A stretch of DNA of 64,000 nucleotides, from the NCBI GenBank assembly GCA_963741385.1, contig CAVUHO010000003.1, positions 186,001 through 250,000 on the forward strand, read 5' to 3'. The notes under the pieces are model-generated. The model worked only from the letters and a program-made list of their open reading frames with translations, was not told where the DNA came from and ran no database searches. Shown one piece after another: positions 34,301-45,795 of the stretch; position 1 is the stretch's first letter, and each line of letters opens with the position of its first letter. This DNA comes from Sulfomarinibacter sp963741385. GTDB lineage: Bacteria; Acidobacteriota; Thermoanaerobaculia; Thermoanaerobaculales; Sulfomarinibacteraceae. The position numbers and the translations under genes were made by a program.

Positions 34301-34678
34301 AAGCCCGCCGTCAGGTCGGAAACGAACCATCGTCTCGTTGGTCTCGCCCTCGCGGAACCGCCGCACCACCCACGTGTAGGGAGAGTAGAGGTCGCCGGCC
34401 AGCATGGCGGTGTATGCCTCCTTGCCGCCGGCCTCGAGCTCGACGAAGCTCTGGACCTGGTTGTCGAGGGTGAACTGCACCGCCTGGCGGGCTTCCCCGG
34501 CCGGGCCCCATCCGCGCCCGGTGGTGAGGTCTTCCGCCGATGCCATTGCGGCGGCGCGGTCCATGGTGACGTCGAGAGTCACCAGCGGAAAGGCGCTCGC
34601 GAAGTTCATCACCGCCCACACCGTGCAGGCAATCGAAACCACAACCAAGACCGCCCAGAACCAAGGCTTCCGGAACAT
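31304..34678 (-). CDS. very large CPBP (CAAX-type) membrane protease-like protein
   Basis: 1124 residues from ATG at 34678 with GGAGG upstream. A central CPBP domain has GFWEECLFR (EExxxR, about residue 423), GAGHANYP and HFSFDVVW, so the metal and catalytic residues are present. An extracytoplasmic alpha/beta domain occurs twice (about 40-215 and 610-790), shown by the paired phrases GEGRYRLQLTVSGD and GEARITIRIAGDE. Each copy is followed by membrane helices. CPBP proteases are usually 200-300 residues, so this is a duplicated, fused form. Substrate unknown. Confidence 0.8.
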   Translation of the reverse strand: MFRKPWFWAVLVVVSIACTVWAVMNFASAFPLVTLDVTMDRAAAMASAEDLTTGRGWGPAGEARQAVQFTLDNQVQSFVELEAGGKEAYTAMLAGDLYSPYTWVVRRFREGETNETMVRFRPDGGLWGFREKVPEDEPGATLDPEAARALAEAAVADGWNVDLSKYDLVEASHEVRPGGRTDHTLVYERPDVTIGEGRYRLQLTVSGDRFTELTHFIKIPEAFTRRYAEMRSANDAIATGSFFAIAVLYLAGGCVVGLFFLLKERRVVWKPAVKWALFIGFLQALVVLNQWPLLWMGYDTAVSSTTFALQQVAIAVAQLVGMGSVLALSFIAAESLGRKAFPHHIQLWKTWSGEVAPTRKVLGYTAAGYLLIGIFFAYDVWLYLFTARHFDWWSPSSALTDPDVLANIFPWLTSVAVSLQAGFWEECLFRAVPIAAAALLGKKFGKPWLWITGAMILQAAIFGAGHANYPAQPAYARMVELIIPALGFGGLYLLFGLVPGIILHFSFDVVWFALPLFAAHTSGIWISRGLVIAITLIPLWVVVRARLRAGAWATVPADAYNAAWVPPPAPERAAPVAEAAVSGLSPRLRTALPLLGVAGLVVWGLAANFHPDAPALSHTDLEARTAARQRLAASGVELGEEWRELANAQAPLGLEDRFVWTEGGPDAYHQLLGRYLPVPRRVVRYAKFEGDVAERAEEHLVFVGPDGKVQRTTHLLPEGRAGAQLDEDAARVIAVAAVRDDLGLDPTTLEEVSADPSQLPDRRDWNFVFKDPKGYPMDIGEARITIRIAGDEVVETGRFVHIPEDWEREQRKIQGVTQIVQIGCVVLTVLLFLAGAVLAVVRWSRGRFDRATFAVLFVAMAALGAIGLGNGFRAGTAQFLTAQPWKLQVAIVLIGGLIATTGIAAVTSLLIGLVHRWLPRQATSTRGRDIAAGFGLGALVSGLGALGAAVSPAKLPSWPDFGGAADTVPVLAAALGPVSSWVTRTALVLLVLAVIQAVTSGWQRRLGAGSAILVGLGFVITGSGGVETVPLWLAEGAIAGLVLLAVWAMVLRHQPSLVPLVTGAGAVLSAIHDVIVNAFPGAAAGSLIGAVLVTAAAVWWYRRLAQRDDSENATQGARAEVAEV

Positions 34679-34719
34679 CACCTACCTCCTAAGAGTCGAC
34701 CGCCAGAGTGTAACCCGGC

Positions 34720-34740
34720 GTGCGGGCGGGACGCCCGCAC
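34720..34740. repeat. GTGCGGGCG-GGA-CGCCCGCAC hairpin
   Basis: Perfect 9-bp stem followed by CCACAAG. It belongs to the dispersed stem-loop family listed at 3421. Confidence 0.7.
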
Positions 34741-34754
34741 CCACAAGACCTGAG

Positions 34755-35648
34755 TCAACCCCTCAACACCGCCCACACCGCCAGCGCCAGCACGACGTAG
34801 AAGAAGTGCCACTCGGCGTGTTTGAAGAACGGCCGTGCCCGGTCGGAGTCGATGCTGTGTCGAAAGATGGTCGCCGCGAACAGGACCGCTGCGACCATTC
34901 CGAACACGGCGGTCAAACGAACGTCCCACGGCGCCAGCACCGCAAACACCACCGAGTTGATGCGGTGCGGCTGGATCAGGCGCTTCCAGTAGACGATCAC
35001 CACCGCGACCACGACCAGGATGACCCCACCGAGCAACAGCGTCCACCAACCCGTGGCAGGCACCAGGGTTGTCGGCCAGTAGTCGGCGGGAGGATTGTTG
35101 GTACCGAAAAGTCTCACCGAGGTGGTGATCCCTCCGGCAACTGCCGCTACCGGGGTCACCCGGACGAGAATCTTCCGAGCCTCTGGACGATCGGTGCGGG
35201 GGTAGAGCAGGTAGCTCGCGGCAAATAACAGCCCGAGCAGCCAGAAACCGTTGAGCCAACCCCATACCGCAAACACCACCGGCAGCCCGTACGCCTGCTG
35301 GGGGCGCTTTTCGATATAACGCTCGAGCGAGAAGACCGTTGCGCCGAACAGCAGCATCGGGACCGCCCAGCCCATGCCCACCACCGCCGGCCGGGCAAGG
35401 GCCGCCGCGAGGAAGAGCAGGAACGAGCACATCAGGTGGTCGCGGTTCTTCTTCTTGAGCCCGAGGAACAGAAAAAAGCTCCCCAGCGTGGCCGGAATGG
35501 AGACGCCCCACGGCCGGCCGCCGTAGATGAGAAGGGCGATGACGGTAAAGACCGAGGCCATCCCCACGTATTCCATTTTCATCCGGCGGCCGTAGACCTC
35601 GACCGGGCCGCGCACGTAGTCGATAAGGATGGGTTCGTCGGTTTCCAT
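34755..35648 (-). CDS. hypothetical polytopic membrane protein
   Basis: 297 residues from ATG at 35648. About nine hydrophobic helices; two basic loops (KKKNRDH, EKRPQQ). It lies upstream of the CPBP gene on the same strand with a hairpin in the gap. No catalytic motif was recognised. Confidence 0.65.
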   Translation of the reverse strand: METDEPILIDYVRGPVEVYGRRMKMEYVGMASVFTVIALLIYGGRPWGVSIPATLGSFFLFLGLKKKNRDHLMCSFLLFLAAALARPAVVGMGWAVPMLLFGATVFSLERYIEKRPQQAYGLPVVFAVWGWLNGFWLLGLLFAASYLLYPRTDRPEARKILVRVTPVAAVAGGITTSVRLFGTNNPPADYWPTTLVPATGWWTLLLGGVILVVVAVVIVYWKRLIQPHRINSVVFAVLAPWDVRLTAVFGMVAAVLFAATIFRHSIDSDRARPFFKHAEWHFFYVVLALAVWAVLRG

Positions 35649-35721
35649 CGTTTCCGGGCCTCCCCCTGGGTTCCGAGGCATCTGAACCCGACCGCAGAGC
35701 GATGTCAAGGTGGACCACGGG

Positions 35722-35751
35722 TTGACGGAATGAAAAGACTTGCGTTACTGT
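35722..35751 (+). promoter_or_regulatory. promoter of the copper/silver locus
   Basis: TTGACG (35722-35727), 18-bp spacer, TACTGT (35746-35751). The GTG at 35758 is 12 nt after the -10 start. The long spacer and weak -10 would suit an activator-dependent metal promoter. Confidence 0.45.
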
Positions 35752-35763
35752 TCAAACGTGCGT

Positions 35764-36192
35764 ATGAGGCGAAGCGAATCCTTCCGAGCATTTGCGATCA
35801 TTGTCCTGCTGCTGCCGGGACTGGTGTTTGCTGCGCCTGTTGCAGGTGCGTGCGGTCTCTGCGATCGTGGGGTGCCGTGCGCGAAAATGACTGCGCCGGC
35901 GCCTGTTGCCACGACCCTCTCGTGCTGCGGTGAGGACGCGGTCAAAGCGCCCACCAGGCACGCGCCATCGTCCCTCGGTTCGATGGCGTGCGATTGCGGA
36001 CGTGAGGCGCCGCCGGCGATCATCGCCGCAGTCGAGGCGCCGGCACCTGAGAGCGATCGTGCAGAAGCGCTCCATGCGGCGGAAGCGTCCGATCGCGTCA
36101 GCCATCCGATGGCAGCAGCGGCCGGCGAGCGCTCGCCGGCCCCGCTGCCACATCCTCTCATCTTCCTCATCGACTGCGTTTTTCTGACCTAG
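35764..36192 (+). CDS. secreted Cys-rich protein before the Cus genes
   Basis: 142 residues from ATG at 35764 (GTG at 35758 is an alternative and fits the promoter). A signal peptide is followed by CGLCDRGVPCAK, SCCGED and ACDCGR, seven or so cysteines that could bind copper or zinc. The C-terminus is Ala/Pro-rich. The efflux genes follow on the same strand, so it is probably a periplasmic metal buffer. Family not recognised. Confidence 0.6.
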   Translation: MRRSESFRAFAIIVLLLPGLVFAAPVAGACGLCDRGVPCAKMTAPAPVATTLSCCGEDAVKAPTRHAPSSLGSMACDCGREAPPAIIAAVEAPAPESDRAEALHAAEASDRVSHPMAAAAGERSPAPLPHPLIFLIDCVFLT

Positions 36193-36262
36193 GGCGATTC
36201 GCTTCGCGAATCGCTGAGTGGGGAGAGGTGCGTCCTCTCCTCGGTAAAGAAAGGGTCAGAAA

Positions 36263-37601
36263 ATGGAACGTATTCGCCGTTTTTCGGCATCCTGTGTGGT
36301 GCTCCTGGCCGGCGTCGTGGTGGCGGTGGCCGATTCTGAAATGCCAGCGAAACCAAGCGCCGCTGACGAGATCGTTGCTTCGGCAGCAGACGTCAAACTC
36401 CGCCTGCTGCTCGATGAGGTGCTCGAGCGCAACCCGCGGCTGGCGAGGCTAGCAGCCGAGGCGGCGGCGGCGGCCCAGCGGGCGCCGCAGGTCAAGGCGC
36501 TGCCCGACCCGACCGCGTCATTGACCTGGTTCCTGATGTCGCCGCAGACGCGGGTCGGACCGCTCGAGGCCTCCGTCAACATCTCACAGTCGCTGCCCTG
36601 GTTCGGCACCCTCAAGCTCGACGAGCAGGCCGCCATGTGGGAGGCCGCGGCGAGCCGGGCGCAGGTCGAAGCGGCGCGGCTCGAGGTCGTGACCGAGGCC
36701 AGAGTCGCCTCCATCGAGCTGCAGTTTCTCGACGTCGAACGCGGCATTGTCACCGAGGATCGGGCGACGCTCGTGCACTACGCTGAGCTGGCTCTTGCGC
36801 GCTACGCGTCGGGGGTCGGCCTCGACCAGGAGGTCATCAAGATCCAGGCGGAGATCACGCGGACCGACACTCGTCTGCTCGGGATCGCAGCGCGTCGTTC
36901 CGACGTCGTGGCGCGGCTCAACGCCCTCCGCGATCAACCGCAGTCTTCACCCGTGGTCGTATCAGAATCGAGTGATCGGAATCCGGTCAAACCCGACGCC
37001 GAAATTCTGCGCCGGCGGTCCCTCGCGGGTCGGCCCGAGGTGGCGGCGGCCGGCGCCATGGTCGAGGCGGCGGCGGTGCGGGTGGAGCGGTCGAAGAAGG
37101 CCTACAGCCCGAACCTGATGGTGGGTTTGATGTACGGTTTCGTGAGTCCTCGGGACGACGAGGCGGGGCGGTTGATTCCACCCGAGGGCAACGGAGACGA
37201 CGATCTTGCCGTGACGGCTGGCGTCAGCCTGCCGGTGTGGCGGTCCAAGCTGCGGGCGGGCGTCGAGGAAGGAACGGCCAGACGGCTTGCCGCCGAAGAG
37301 ATGGTTCGCGAGGTCACCGCCTCCATCGATGAAGAGCTGGGCGAGCTGATCCACCGCATTCCTCTTCTCGAAGAACAGGTGGACCTCTACGACAGGGTGC
37401 TGATCGTGCAGGCGCGCCAGTCGCTGCTGTCGGCTGAGTCTGCATACGCCGCGGGCACCGCCGGCGCCCTCGACCTGCTCGACGCAGAGCGCATCCTGCT
37501 CCAGGTCCGGGTTGCCGCGGCACGGGCGCAGGACGGATCTGGAAATCGCTTACGCCAGGCTCGAGGGAGTCGTGGCCGGACCGTTGGAGGTGACGTCATG
37601 A
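36263..37601 (+). pseudogene. TolC/CusC-type outer-membrane channel with one frame break
   Basis: About 445 residues. The signal peptide ends near VVAVADS. It has the two OEP repeats of TolC channels, with coiled-coil helices and a C-terminal LDLLDAERILLQVRVAAARA. Near 37532-37536 one extra base shifts the frame. In the other frame the protein ends normally (DLEIAYARLEGVVAGPLEVTS) at a TGA 37599-37601, which overlaps a downstream ATG. Reading on in the first frame gives a false 990-residue fusion with the adaptor. The break may be a real mutation or a sequence error. Confidence 0.8.
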
Positions 37602-37670
37602 CCGGGCAGGGGAGCAGAGGAGCAGGGGAGCAGGGGAGAAAGGGAGCAGGGGAGGAAGGGAGGCTTCTTC

Positions 37671-37703
37671 AATTTCGGATTTCGGATTTCGGATTTCGGA
37701 TTT
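37671..37703. repeat. ATTTCGG short tandem repeat
   Basis: Four to five ATTTCGG units, preceded at 37600-37660 by a G-rich GGGAGCAGGGGAG run. Together they separate the channel and adaptor genes and are part of the GAATTCGG-like simple repeat class. Confidence 0.7.
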
Positions 37704-37735
37704 CCCTCCCACCCAGCCAAACTGAGAGGCAGAAA

Positions 37736-39235
37736 ATGGGAGAGCGGGGGAGTGCGGCTCTGCGGGCGGTGGCGTGGGTGTTGTTGGGTGCGGTCGTGAT
37801 GCTGGTGTTGGTGGTCGACCCGTTCGGGGTGAGCCCGGTGGATGGGTGGCTGGGGATCGAGCGATCGCCGGTTACCGGGCACACCGACGGAGACAGGCGC
37901 GGAGACCAGACAGAGCTCTGGACCTGCCCGATGCACCCGGCCGTCCTCGAACACGAGCCCGGCTCGTGCCCGATCTGCGGGATGGATCTGGTGCCCGTGA
38001 AGAAGGAGGCCGGGCACGGAGACGAGATCCCGGCTCGCCCTGCGGGCTCCGCCGAGACCAGCGGGAAAGGGGAGAAGAAAATTCTCTTCTACCGCAGCCC
38101 GATGGATCCGAACGTCACCTCGCCGGCGCCGCGCAAGGACGACATGGGTATGGACTACGTGCCGGTCTACGCCGATGACGAGGAGACTGCGGCCGGCCAG
38201 GGGGCGGTGGTGACCATCGACCCGGCGGTCCAGCAGAACATGAACGTTGTCACCCAGCAGGTCGAGCGGCGCGACATCAGCCACGAGATCCGCACCGTGG
38301 GTTCCCTCGACTACGACCAGGAGCGGATGGTCTCGGTGACCACCAAGTACCCGGGCTTCATTGAAAAGACCTACGTCAACTACATCGGCCAGCCGGTCAG
38401 GAAGGGCGAACCGCTGTTCGAGATCTACGCGCCCGAGCTGGTGCAGACCGAGCAGGAGCTGCTGGCGGCTCTCCGATACTCGCGGCAGCTGGCTTCGGCC
38501 CCGGCCGACGCGCGGGACCGTGCCGTCGCCCTCGTTGAGGCGGCTCGCCAGCGCCTCTCCTACTGGGATGTCAGCCCGGAGCAGATCGCCATGCTCGAGG
38601 AATCCGGCGAGGTCTTCCGCACGCTGCAGGTGCTGGCGCCGGCGAGCGGTTTGGTCATGCTGCGGATGCCGGGGCTCGAGGGCATGGCCACCCAGCCCGG
38701 AATGGAGCTGCTGCACATCGCCGACCTCTCGAATCTGTGGCTGACGGTCGAGGTGTTCGACAACCAGCTGCCGTGGATCGATGTCGGCAGTCCGGCCACC
38801 GTCAACCTGAGCTACTTCCCCGGCGTGACCTACCGGGGTCGAGTGCGCTACATCGAACCCGAAGTGTCCGAGGCGACGCGAACCTTGCAGTTGACCCTCG
38901 ATGTGCCCAACCGGGACGGTCGGCTGCGGGTCGGGATGTACGCCACGGTGGTGTTCGAACCGGTGGCGGCGGCCGAGGCGCTGGTGGTGCCCGCCGAGGC
39001 GGTGATCCGGACCGGTGAGCGCAATCTGGTGGTGGTGGCCCTCGGAAACGGCCGCTTCGCCCCGCGGGAGGTGGTGCTCGGACCCGGCGCAAATGGGTTC
39101 GTACAGATCCTGGAAGGACTCACCGACGGTGACGAGGTCGTGACCTCGGCCCAGTTCCTGATCGACTCCGAGTCGAATCTGAGGGAGGCGATCCAGAAGA
39201 TGATCGCCGCCAAACGCGAGGGAGGTGGATCGTGA
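37736..39235 (+). CDS. cusB: RND efflux periplasmic adaptor (CusB-like)
   Basis: 499 residues from ATG at 37736 with GAGAGG upstream. An N-terminal helix is followed by a heavy-metal-binding domain (WTCPMHPAVL... CPICGMDLVPV) and a second degenerate copy (YRSPMDPNVTSP). The membrane-fusion core has barrel-sandwich (PGFIEKTYVNYIGQPV), alpha-hairpin and beta-barrel parts. An upstream ATG at 37598 would add a repeat-encoded N-terminus and is disfavoured. It links CusA to the outer channel. Confidence 0.88.
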   Translation: MGERGSAALRAVAWVLLGAVVMLVLVVDPFGVSPVDGWLGIERSPVTGHTDGDRRGDQTELWTCPMHPAVLEHEPGSCPICGMDLVPVKKEAGHGDEIPARPAGSAETSGKGEKKILFYRSPMDPNVTSPAPRKDDMGMDYVPVYADDEETAAGQGAVVTIDPAVQQNMNVVTQQVERRDISHEIRTVGSLDYDQERMVSVTTKYPGFIEKTYVNYIGQPVRKGEPLFEIYAPELVQTEQELLAALRYSRQLASAPADARDRAVALVEAARQRLSYWDVSPEQIAMLEESGEVFRTLQVLAPASGLVMLRMPGLEGMATQPGMELLHIADLSNLWLTVEVFDNQLPWIDVGSPATVNLSYFPGVTYRGRVRYIEPEVSEATRTLQLTLDVPNRDGRLRVGMYATVVFEPVAAAEALVVPAEAVIRTGERNLVVVALGNGRFAPREVVLGPGANGFVQILEGLTDGDEVVTSAQFLIDSESNLREAIQKMIAAKREGGGS

Positions 39236-39444
<209 letters not shown>

Positions 39445-39652
39445 TGTCATCCCGACCGGAGGCCCGGAGGGCCGCAGCGGAGGGATCTGGGGGGAGGTTA
39501 CAGGAAGGGCGTGGCCGGGCACTCCTACCAAGATCCCTCCGCTCGGTCGCTCCGCTCCCTCGGTCGGGATGACATAGAGAGAGGGTCGCGGCGCTCCCTC
39601 GGTCGGGATGACATAGAGGGAGGGTCGCGGCGCTCCCTCGGTCGGGATGACA
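39445..39652. repeat. 130-bp palindromic unit plus two 39-bp tandem units
   Basis: Starts TGTCATCCCGACCGGAGG at 39445 and ends with its complement CGGTCGGGATGACA at 39574. Two 39-bp repeats follow, with the GGATGACA end at 39613 and 39652. It has the same length and order as the unit at 21955. Confidence 0.85.
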
Positions 39653-39689
39653 GAAACCGAGAGGCGCTCGAGGTATGGGGGAGGCGGAC

Positions 39690-42600
39690 ATGCTGAGCCG
39701 CATCATCGAGTGGTCGCTCAGGAACCAGTTCGTGGTGATGGTCGGGGTGGTCTTTGCCATCCTCGGTGGGTGGTGGGCGATCTCGACCACCCGTCTCGAC
39801 GCCATTCCCGATCTGTCCGACGTCCAGGTGATCATCTACACCAAATACCCCGGTCAGGCGCCGCAGGTGGTCGAGGATCAGCTGACCTATCCGATCACGT
39901 CGAAGATGCTCGCCGTGCCGTTTGCCAAGGTGGTTCGCGGCTACTCGTTCTTCGGCTTTTCATTCGTCTACGTGATCTTCGAGGATGGCACCGACCTCTA
40001 CTGGGCGCGGTCGCGGGTCCTCGAGTATCTCAACGGGCTCTCGGGCCAACTTCCCGACGGCGTCTCACCCCAGCTCGGGCCGGACGCCACCGGCGTCGGT
40101 TGGGCCTTCATGTATGTCCTCAACTCGCCGGATCGTTCGCTGGCCGAGCTGCGCTCGTACCAGGACTGGCACCTCAAGTACGGCCTGATGTCGGTGGACG
40201 GGGTCTCCGAGGTGGCGTCCCTGGGCGGTTTCGTGAGGCAGTACCAGGTGGAGGTGGACCCGGTGAAGCTGCGCGCCTATGGGGTGTCGCTGGCTGCGGT
40301 CAAGACCGCCGTCCAGCGCTCCAACTCGGACGTCGGCGGACGCCTGCTGGAGATGGGCGAACGCGAGTTCATGGTTCGCGGACGCGGATACATCAAGGAG
40401 ATCCGTGATCTCGAGCACATCCCGCTCGGTGTCGGCGCCGGCGGCACGCCGCTGTATCTGTCGGATGTCGCCAACATCACCATCGGTCCCGAGATCCGGC
40501 GCGGCCTCGCCGACTGGAACGGCGAGGGGGAGACGGTGGGAGGCATCGTGGTGGTGCGTTCGGGTGCCGACACCCTGTCGACCATCGCGCGGGTCAAAGA
40601 ACGGTTGGCCGAGCTCGAGGCGGGCCTGCCCGACGACGTGAAGATCTCGGTCGCCTACGATCGCACCGGGTTGATCCACGACTCCATCGAGACCTTGACC
40701 CACACGCTGATCGAGGAGTCGATCATCGTCGCCCTGGTCTGCATCATCTTTCTCTTCCACTTCCGCTCGGCGTTTGTCGCCATTATCTCGATCCCGATTT
40801 CTGTCCTCCTGGCCTTTATCATCATGCGGATCCAGGGGCTCGGCGCCAACATCATGTCGCTGGGCGGCATTGCGATCTCGATCGGCGTACTGGTCGATGC
40901 GTCGGTGATCATGGTCGAGAACGCCCACAAGCACTACGAGGAGTGGCGGGGCGAGCGCAGCCATTTCGAGATCATCCTGCGGTCGGCGCAAGAGGTCGGA
41001 CCGACCCTGTTCTTCAGCCTGCTCCTGATCACCGTTTCCTTCATTCCGGTCTTCACCTTGCAGGCGCAGGAGGGGCGTCTCTTCAGACCGCTCGCCTTCA
41101 CCAAGACCTACTCCCTCGCGATGGCGGCGATCGTCGCCGTGACCGTGATCCCGGTACTGATGTATTGGTTCGTGCGCGGCAAGATCCACTCCGAGGAGCG
41201 GCACCCGGTGTCGCGCCTGCTGCGCTTCCTCTACACCCCGGCCTTGAACGCGGCTCTGAAGCGGCGCTGGCTGGTGGTGCTGCTCGCGGTGGCGGCGGTG
41301 GCCTCGGTGTGGATCCCGATCCAGCACATCGGCTCGGAGTTCATGCCGCCGCTATGGGAAGGGGACCTGCTCTACATGCCGACCACCTTCCCCGGCATCT
41401 CGATAACCAAGGCCAGGGAACTCCTGCAACAGACCGACAAGATCATCGCGTCCTTCCCGGAGGTGGAGTCGGTGCTGGGCAAGGTGGGTCGCGCAGAGAC
41501 CGCCACCGACCCGGCGCCGCTGTCGATGATCGAGACCACCATCGTGCTCAAGGACCCGTCGGAATGGCGGCCAGGGTTGACCAAGGAAAAACTGATCGAG
41601 GAGCTTGACAGCGCGATCCAGTTTCCAGGTCTGACCAACGCCTGGACCATGCCCATCAAGACCAGGATCGACATGCTCTCCACCGGCATCAAGACCCCGG
41701 TGGGGATCAAGATCGGCGGCCCCGACCTGGCTGAGCTCGAGCGCATCGGCAAGCAAGTGGAAGCGGTGGTCAAACCGCTCCCGGGGACCTTGTCGGCCTA
41801 CGCCGAGCGGGTGATGGGCGGCAGCTACCTCGATTTCGACATCGACCGTGAGGCCGCCGCCCGCTACGGGGTCACGGTGGGTGACGTCCAGGACGTCATC
41901 ATGTCGGCGATCGGCGGCATGAACGTCGGTTGGACGGTGGAGGGGCTCGAGCGCTACCCCATCAACGTCCGCTATCCGCGCGAGCTGCGGGACAACGTCA
42001 TGGCCCTTGCCGAGGTGCTGGTGCCGACGCCGGCCGGCGCCCAGGTCCCGCTGGGTCAGCTGGCCACCCTCCACATCCGCCAGGGCCCGCCCATGATCAA
42101 GTCCGAAAACGCGCGCCCCAACGCTTGGGTGTACGTGGACCTGCGCGGCATCGACGTCGGCACGTGGGTCGAACGCGCCAGGGCCGAGGTGGCGGAAAAG
42201 GTCAAGCTGCCCCCCGGCTACACCATCTTCTGGTCAGGACAGTACGAGTACATGCAGCATGCCAAAGCGCGGTTGGTGTTCATCGTGCCGATCACGCTGT
42301 TTCTGGTCTTTCTGATCCTCTACATCAACACGAAGTCCCTGACCAAGACCGCCATCGTCCTGCTCGCAGTGCCGTTCTCGGCGGTGGGCGCCATCTGGCT
42401 GCTGTACTTCCTGGGTTACAACTGGTCGATCGCGGTGTGGGTGGGGTTGATCGCCCTCGCGGGTCTCGATGCCGAGACGGGGGTGGTCATGCTGCTCTAC
42501 CTCGATCTCGCCTACGATCGGTGGAAGACCAAGGGTCAGATGACCACCTGGGCCGATCTCACGGAGGCGGTCGACCACGGCGCGGTCCAGCGGATTCGGC

Positions 42601-42818
42601 CGAAAGCGATGACGGTGGCCACCACCTTCATCGCCCTGGTGCCCATCCTTTGGGCCACCGGCACCGGCGCCGACGTCATGCGCCGCATCGCCGCACCGAT
42701 GGTCGGCGGCATCGTGACCTCATTCCTCGGCGAGCTCCTGGTCTACCCTGCCATTTTTTTCATCTGGCGGTCGCGGGGTCTTCAGAAGGCCGAACTCCCT
42801 GAACGGTCAAACCGATGA
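39690..42818 (+). CDS. cusA: heavy-metal RND efflux pump (CusA/CzcA)
   Basis: 1042 residues from ATG at 39690 with GGGGGAGG upstream. It has the RND layout: helix 1, a large periplasmic loop (STTRLDAIPDLSDVQVII), helices 2-6 with LGGIAISIGVLVDASVIMVENAHK, a second loop, and helices 8-12 with LAGLDAETGVVMLLYLD. That last motif and the Met-rich periplasmic cleft are closest to Cu(I)/Ag(I) pumps. With CusB and the channel it forms a trans-envelope exporter. Confidence 0.92.
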   Translation: MLSRIIEWSLRNQFVVMVGVVFAILGGWWAISTTRLDAIPDLSDVQVIIYTKYPGQAPQVVEDQLTYPITSKMLAVPFAKVVRGYSFFGFSFVYVIFEDGTDLYWARSRVLEYLNGLSGQLPDGVSPQLGPDATGVGWAFMYVLNSPDRSLAELRSYQDWHLKYGLMSVDGVSEVASLGGFVRQYQVEVDPVKLRAYGVSLAAVKTAVQRSNSDVGGRLLEMGEREFMVRGRGYIKEIRDLEHIPLGVGAGGTPLYLSDVANITIGPEIRRGLADWNGEGETVGGIVVVRSGADTLSTIARVKERLAELEAGLPDDVKISVAYDRTGLIHDSIETLTHTLIEESIIVALVCIIFLFHFRSAFVAIISIPISVLLAFIIMRIQGLGANIMSLGGIAISIGVLVDASVIMVENAHKHYEEWRGERSHFEIILRSAQEVGPTLFFSLLLITVSFIPVFTLQAQEGRLFRPLAFTKTYSLAMAAIVAVTVIPVLMYWFVRGKIHSEERHPVSRLLRFLYTPALNAALKRRWLVVLLAVAAVASVWIPIQHIGSEFMPPLWEGDLLYMPTTFPGISITKARELLQQTDKIIASFPEVESVLGKVGRAETATDPAPLSMIETTIVLKDPSEWRPGLTKEKLIEELDSAIQFPGLTNAWTMPIKTRIDMLSTGIKTPVGIKIGGPDLAELERIGKQVEAVVKPLPGTLSAYAERVMGGSYLDFDIDREAAARYGVTVGDVQDVIMSAIGGMNVGWTVEGLERYPINVRYPRELRDNVMALAEVLVPTPAGAQVPLGQLATLHIRQGPPMIKSENARPNAWVYVDLRGIDVGTWVERARAEVAEKVKLPPGYTIFWSGQYEYMQHAKARLVFIVPITLFLVFLILYINTKSLTKTAIVLLAVPFSAVGAIWLLYFLGYNWSIAVWVGLIALAGLDAETGVVMLLYLDLAYDRWKTKGQMTTWADLTEAVDHGAVQRIRPKAMTVATTFIALVPILWATGTGADVMRRIAAPMVGGIVTSFLGELLVYPAIFFIWRSRGLQKAELPERSNR

Positions 42819-42831
42819 GGAGGTGATGCTC

Positions 42832-45057
<2,226 letters not shown>

Positions 45058-45120
45058 CGACGAGGCATTCGATGTGTCGATTTAACGGGGTCTCTTGACA
45101 ACAACCAACGGAGGTTCGAA

Positions 45121-45795
45121 ATGAAAAGAAGTCTGATGATTCTGGTGTTCAGCGTCGCCGCGGCAACCCTTGCGTCCGCTGACGGCAGTACGGGTGGTGC
45201 CGGCATGATGGCCGGCTCGGGGATGATGGTCGTGGCTGACGACGGCAGCCTGCTGGTCACCAACATGGATATGGGCAGCATGATGGGTGGGGGTTCGACC
45301 GGGACCGCCACACGTGAGATCGTCAATGTCGGTTCGAACGGCAGTGAACGCTGGCGCGTGAGCTTTGACGAGGGTTGGCCGATGATGCCGGCCACCGACG
45401 GCAATCTGGTCGTCGTGGTGTTGGTTGGCGACTGGTATATGGGCACCGGCGGCATGGGTGACGGCGGCTGGAACGGCGGCGGTATGGGCGGCGGGATGGG
45501 TGGCGGCACCAAGGCCGGCACCAACAGCTCCGTCGTTGTCGCGCTCGATCTGGCGACGGGTGCGGAGCGCTGGCGGGCGACCGTCGACGGCGACATGGGA
45601 TCCATGGCGCAATTCTCGCCCGACGGCTCCCGGATCTATCTGTCGGTCATGGAGATGGGTTCGGGCGGCGGCATGGGCCAGGGGTCGATGCGACAGGGTG
45701 AGGCGGCGGGCGCCGGCTTCATGACCTCGAGCACCATCGTGGCCTTCGATCGCTCGGGCAACCAGCTCTGGACATACGCCGTGGGAGGTCAGTGA
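45121..45795 (+). CDS. secreted Met/Gly-rich protein
   Basis: 224 residues with a signal peptide ending at LASADG. About 30 Met in Gly-rich runs (MDMGSMMGGG, GGMGGGMGGGTKAG) suggest Cu(I) binding. The rest resembles parts of a PQQ-type beta-propeller (LDLATGAERWRATVDG, SPDGSRIYLSV). It follows copA in the same direction. The next gene starts at its stop. Metal-binding role is inference. Confidence 0.65.
   Translation: MKRSLMILVFSVAAATLASADGSTGGAGMMAGSGMMVVADDGSLLVTNMDMGSMMGGGSTGTATREIVNVGSNGSERWRVSFDEGWPMMPATDGNLVVVVLVGDWYMGTGGMGDGGWNGGGMGGGMGGGTKAGTNSSVVVALDLATGAERWRATVDGDMGSMAQFSPDGSRIYLSVMEMGSGGGMGQGSMRQGEAAGAGFMTSSTIVAFDRSGNQLWTYAVGGQ

Noticed and set aside
36263..39235. Natural TolC-CusB fusion protein of 990 residues
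   Set aside because: The normal TolC ending and stop exist one frame away, and the linker is encoded by simple repeats.
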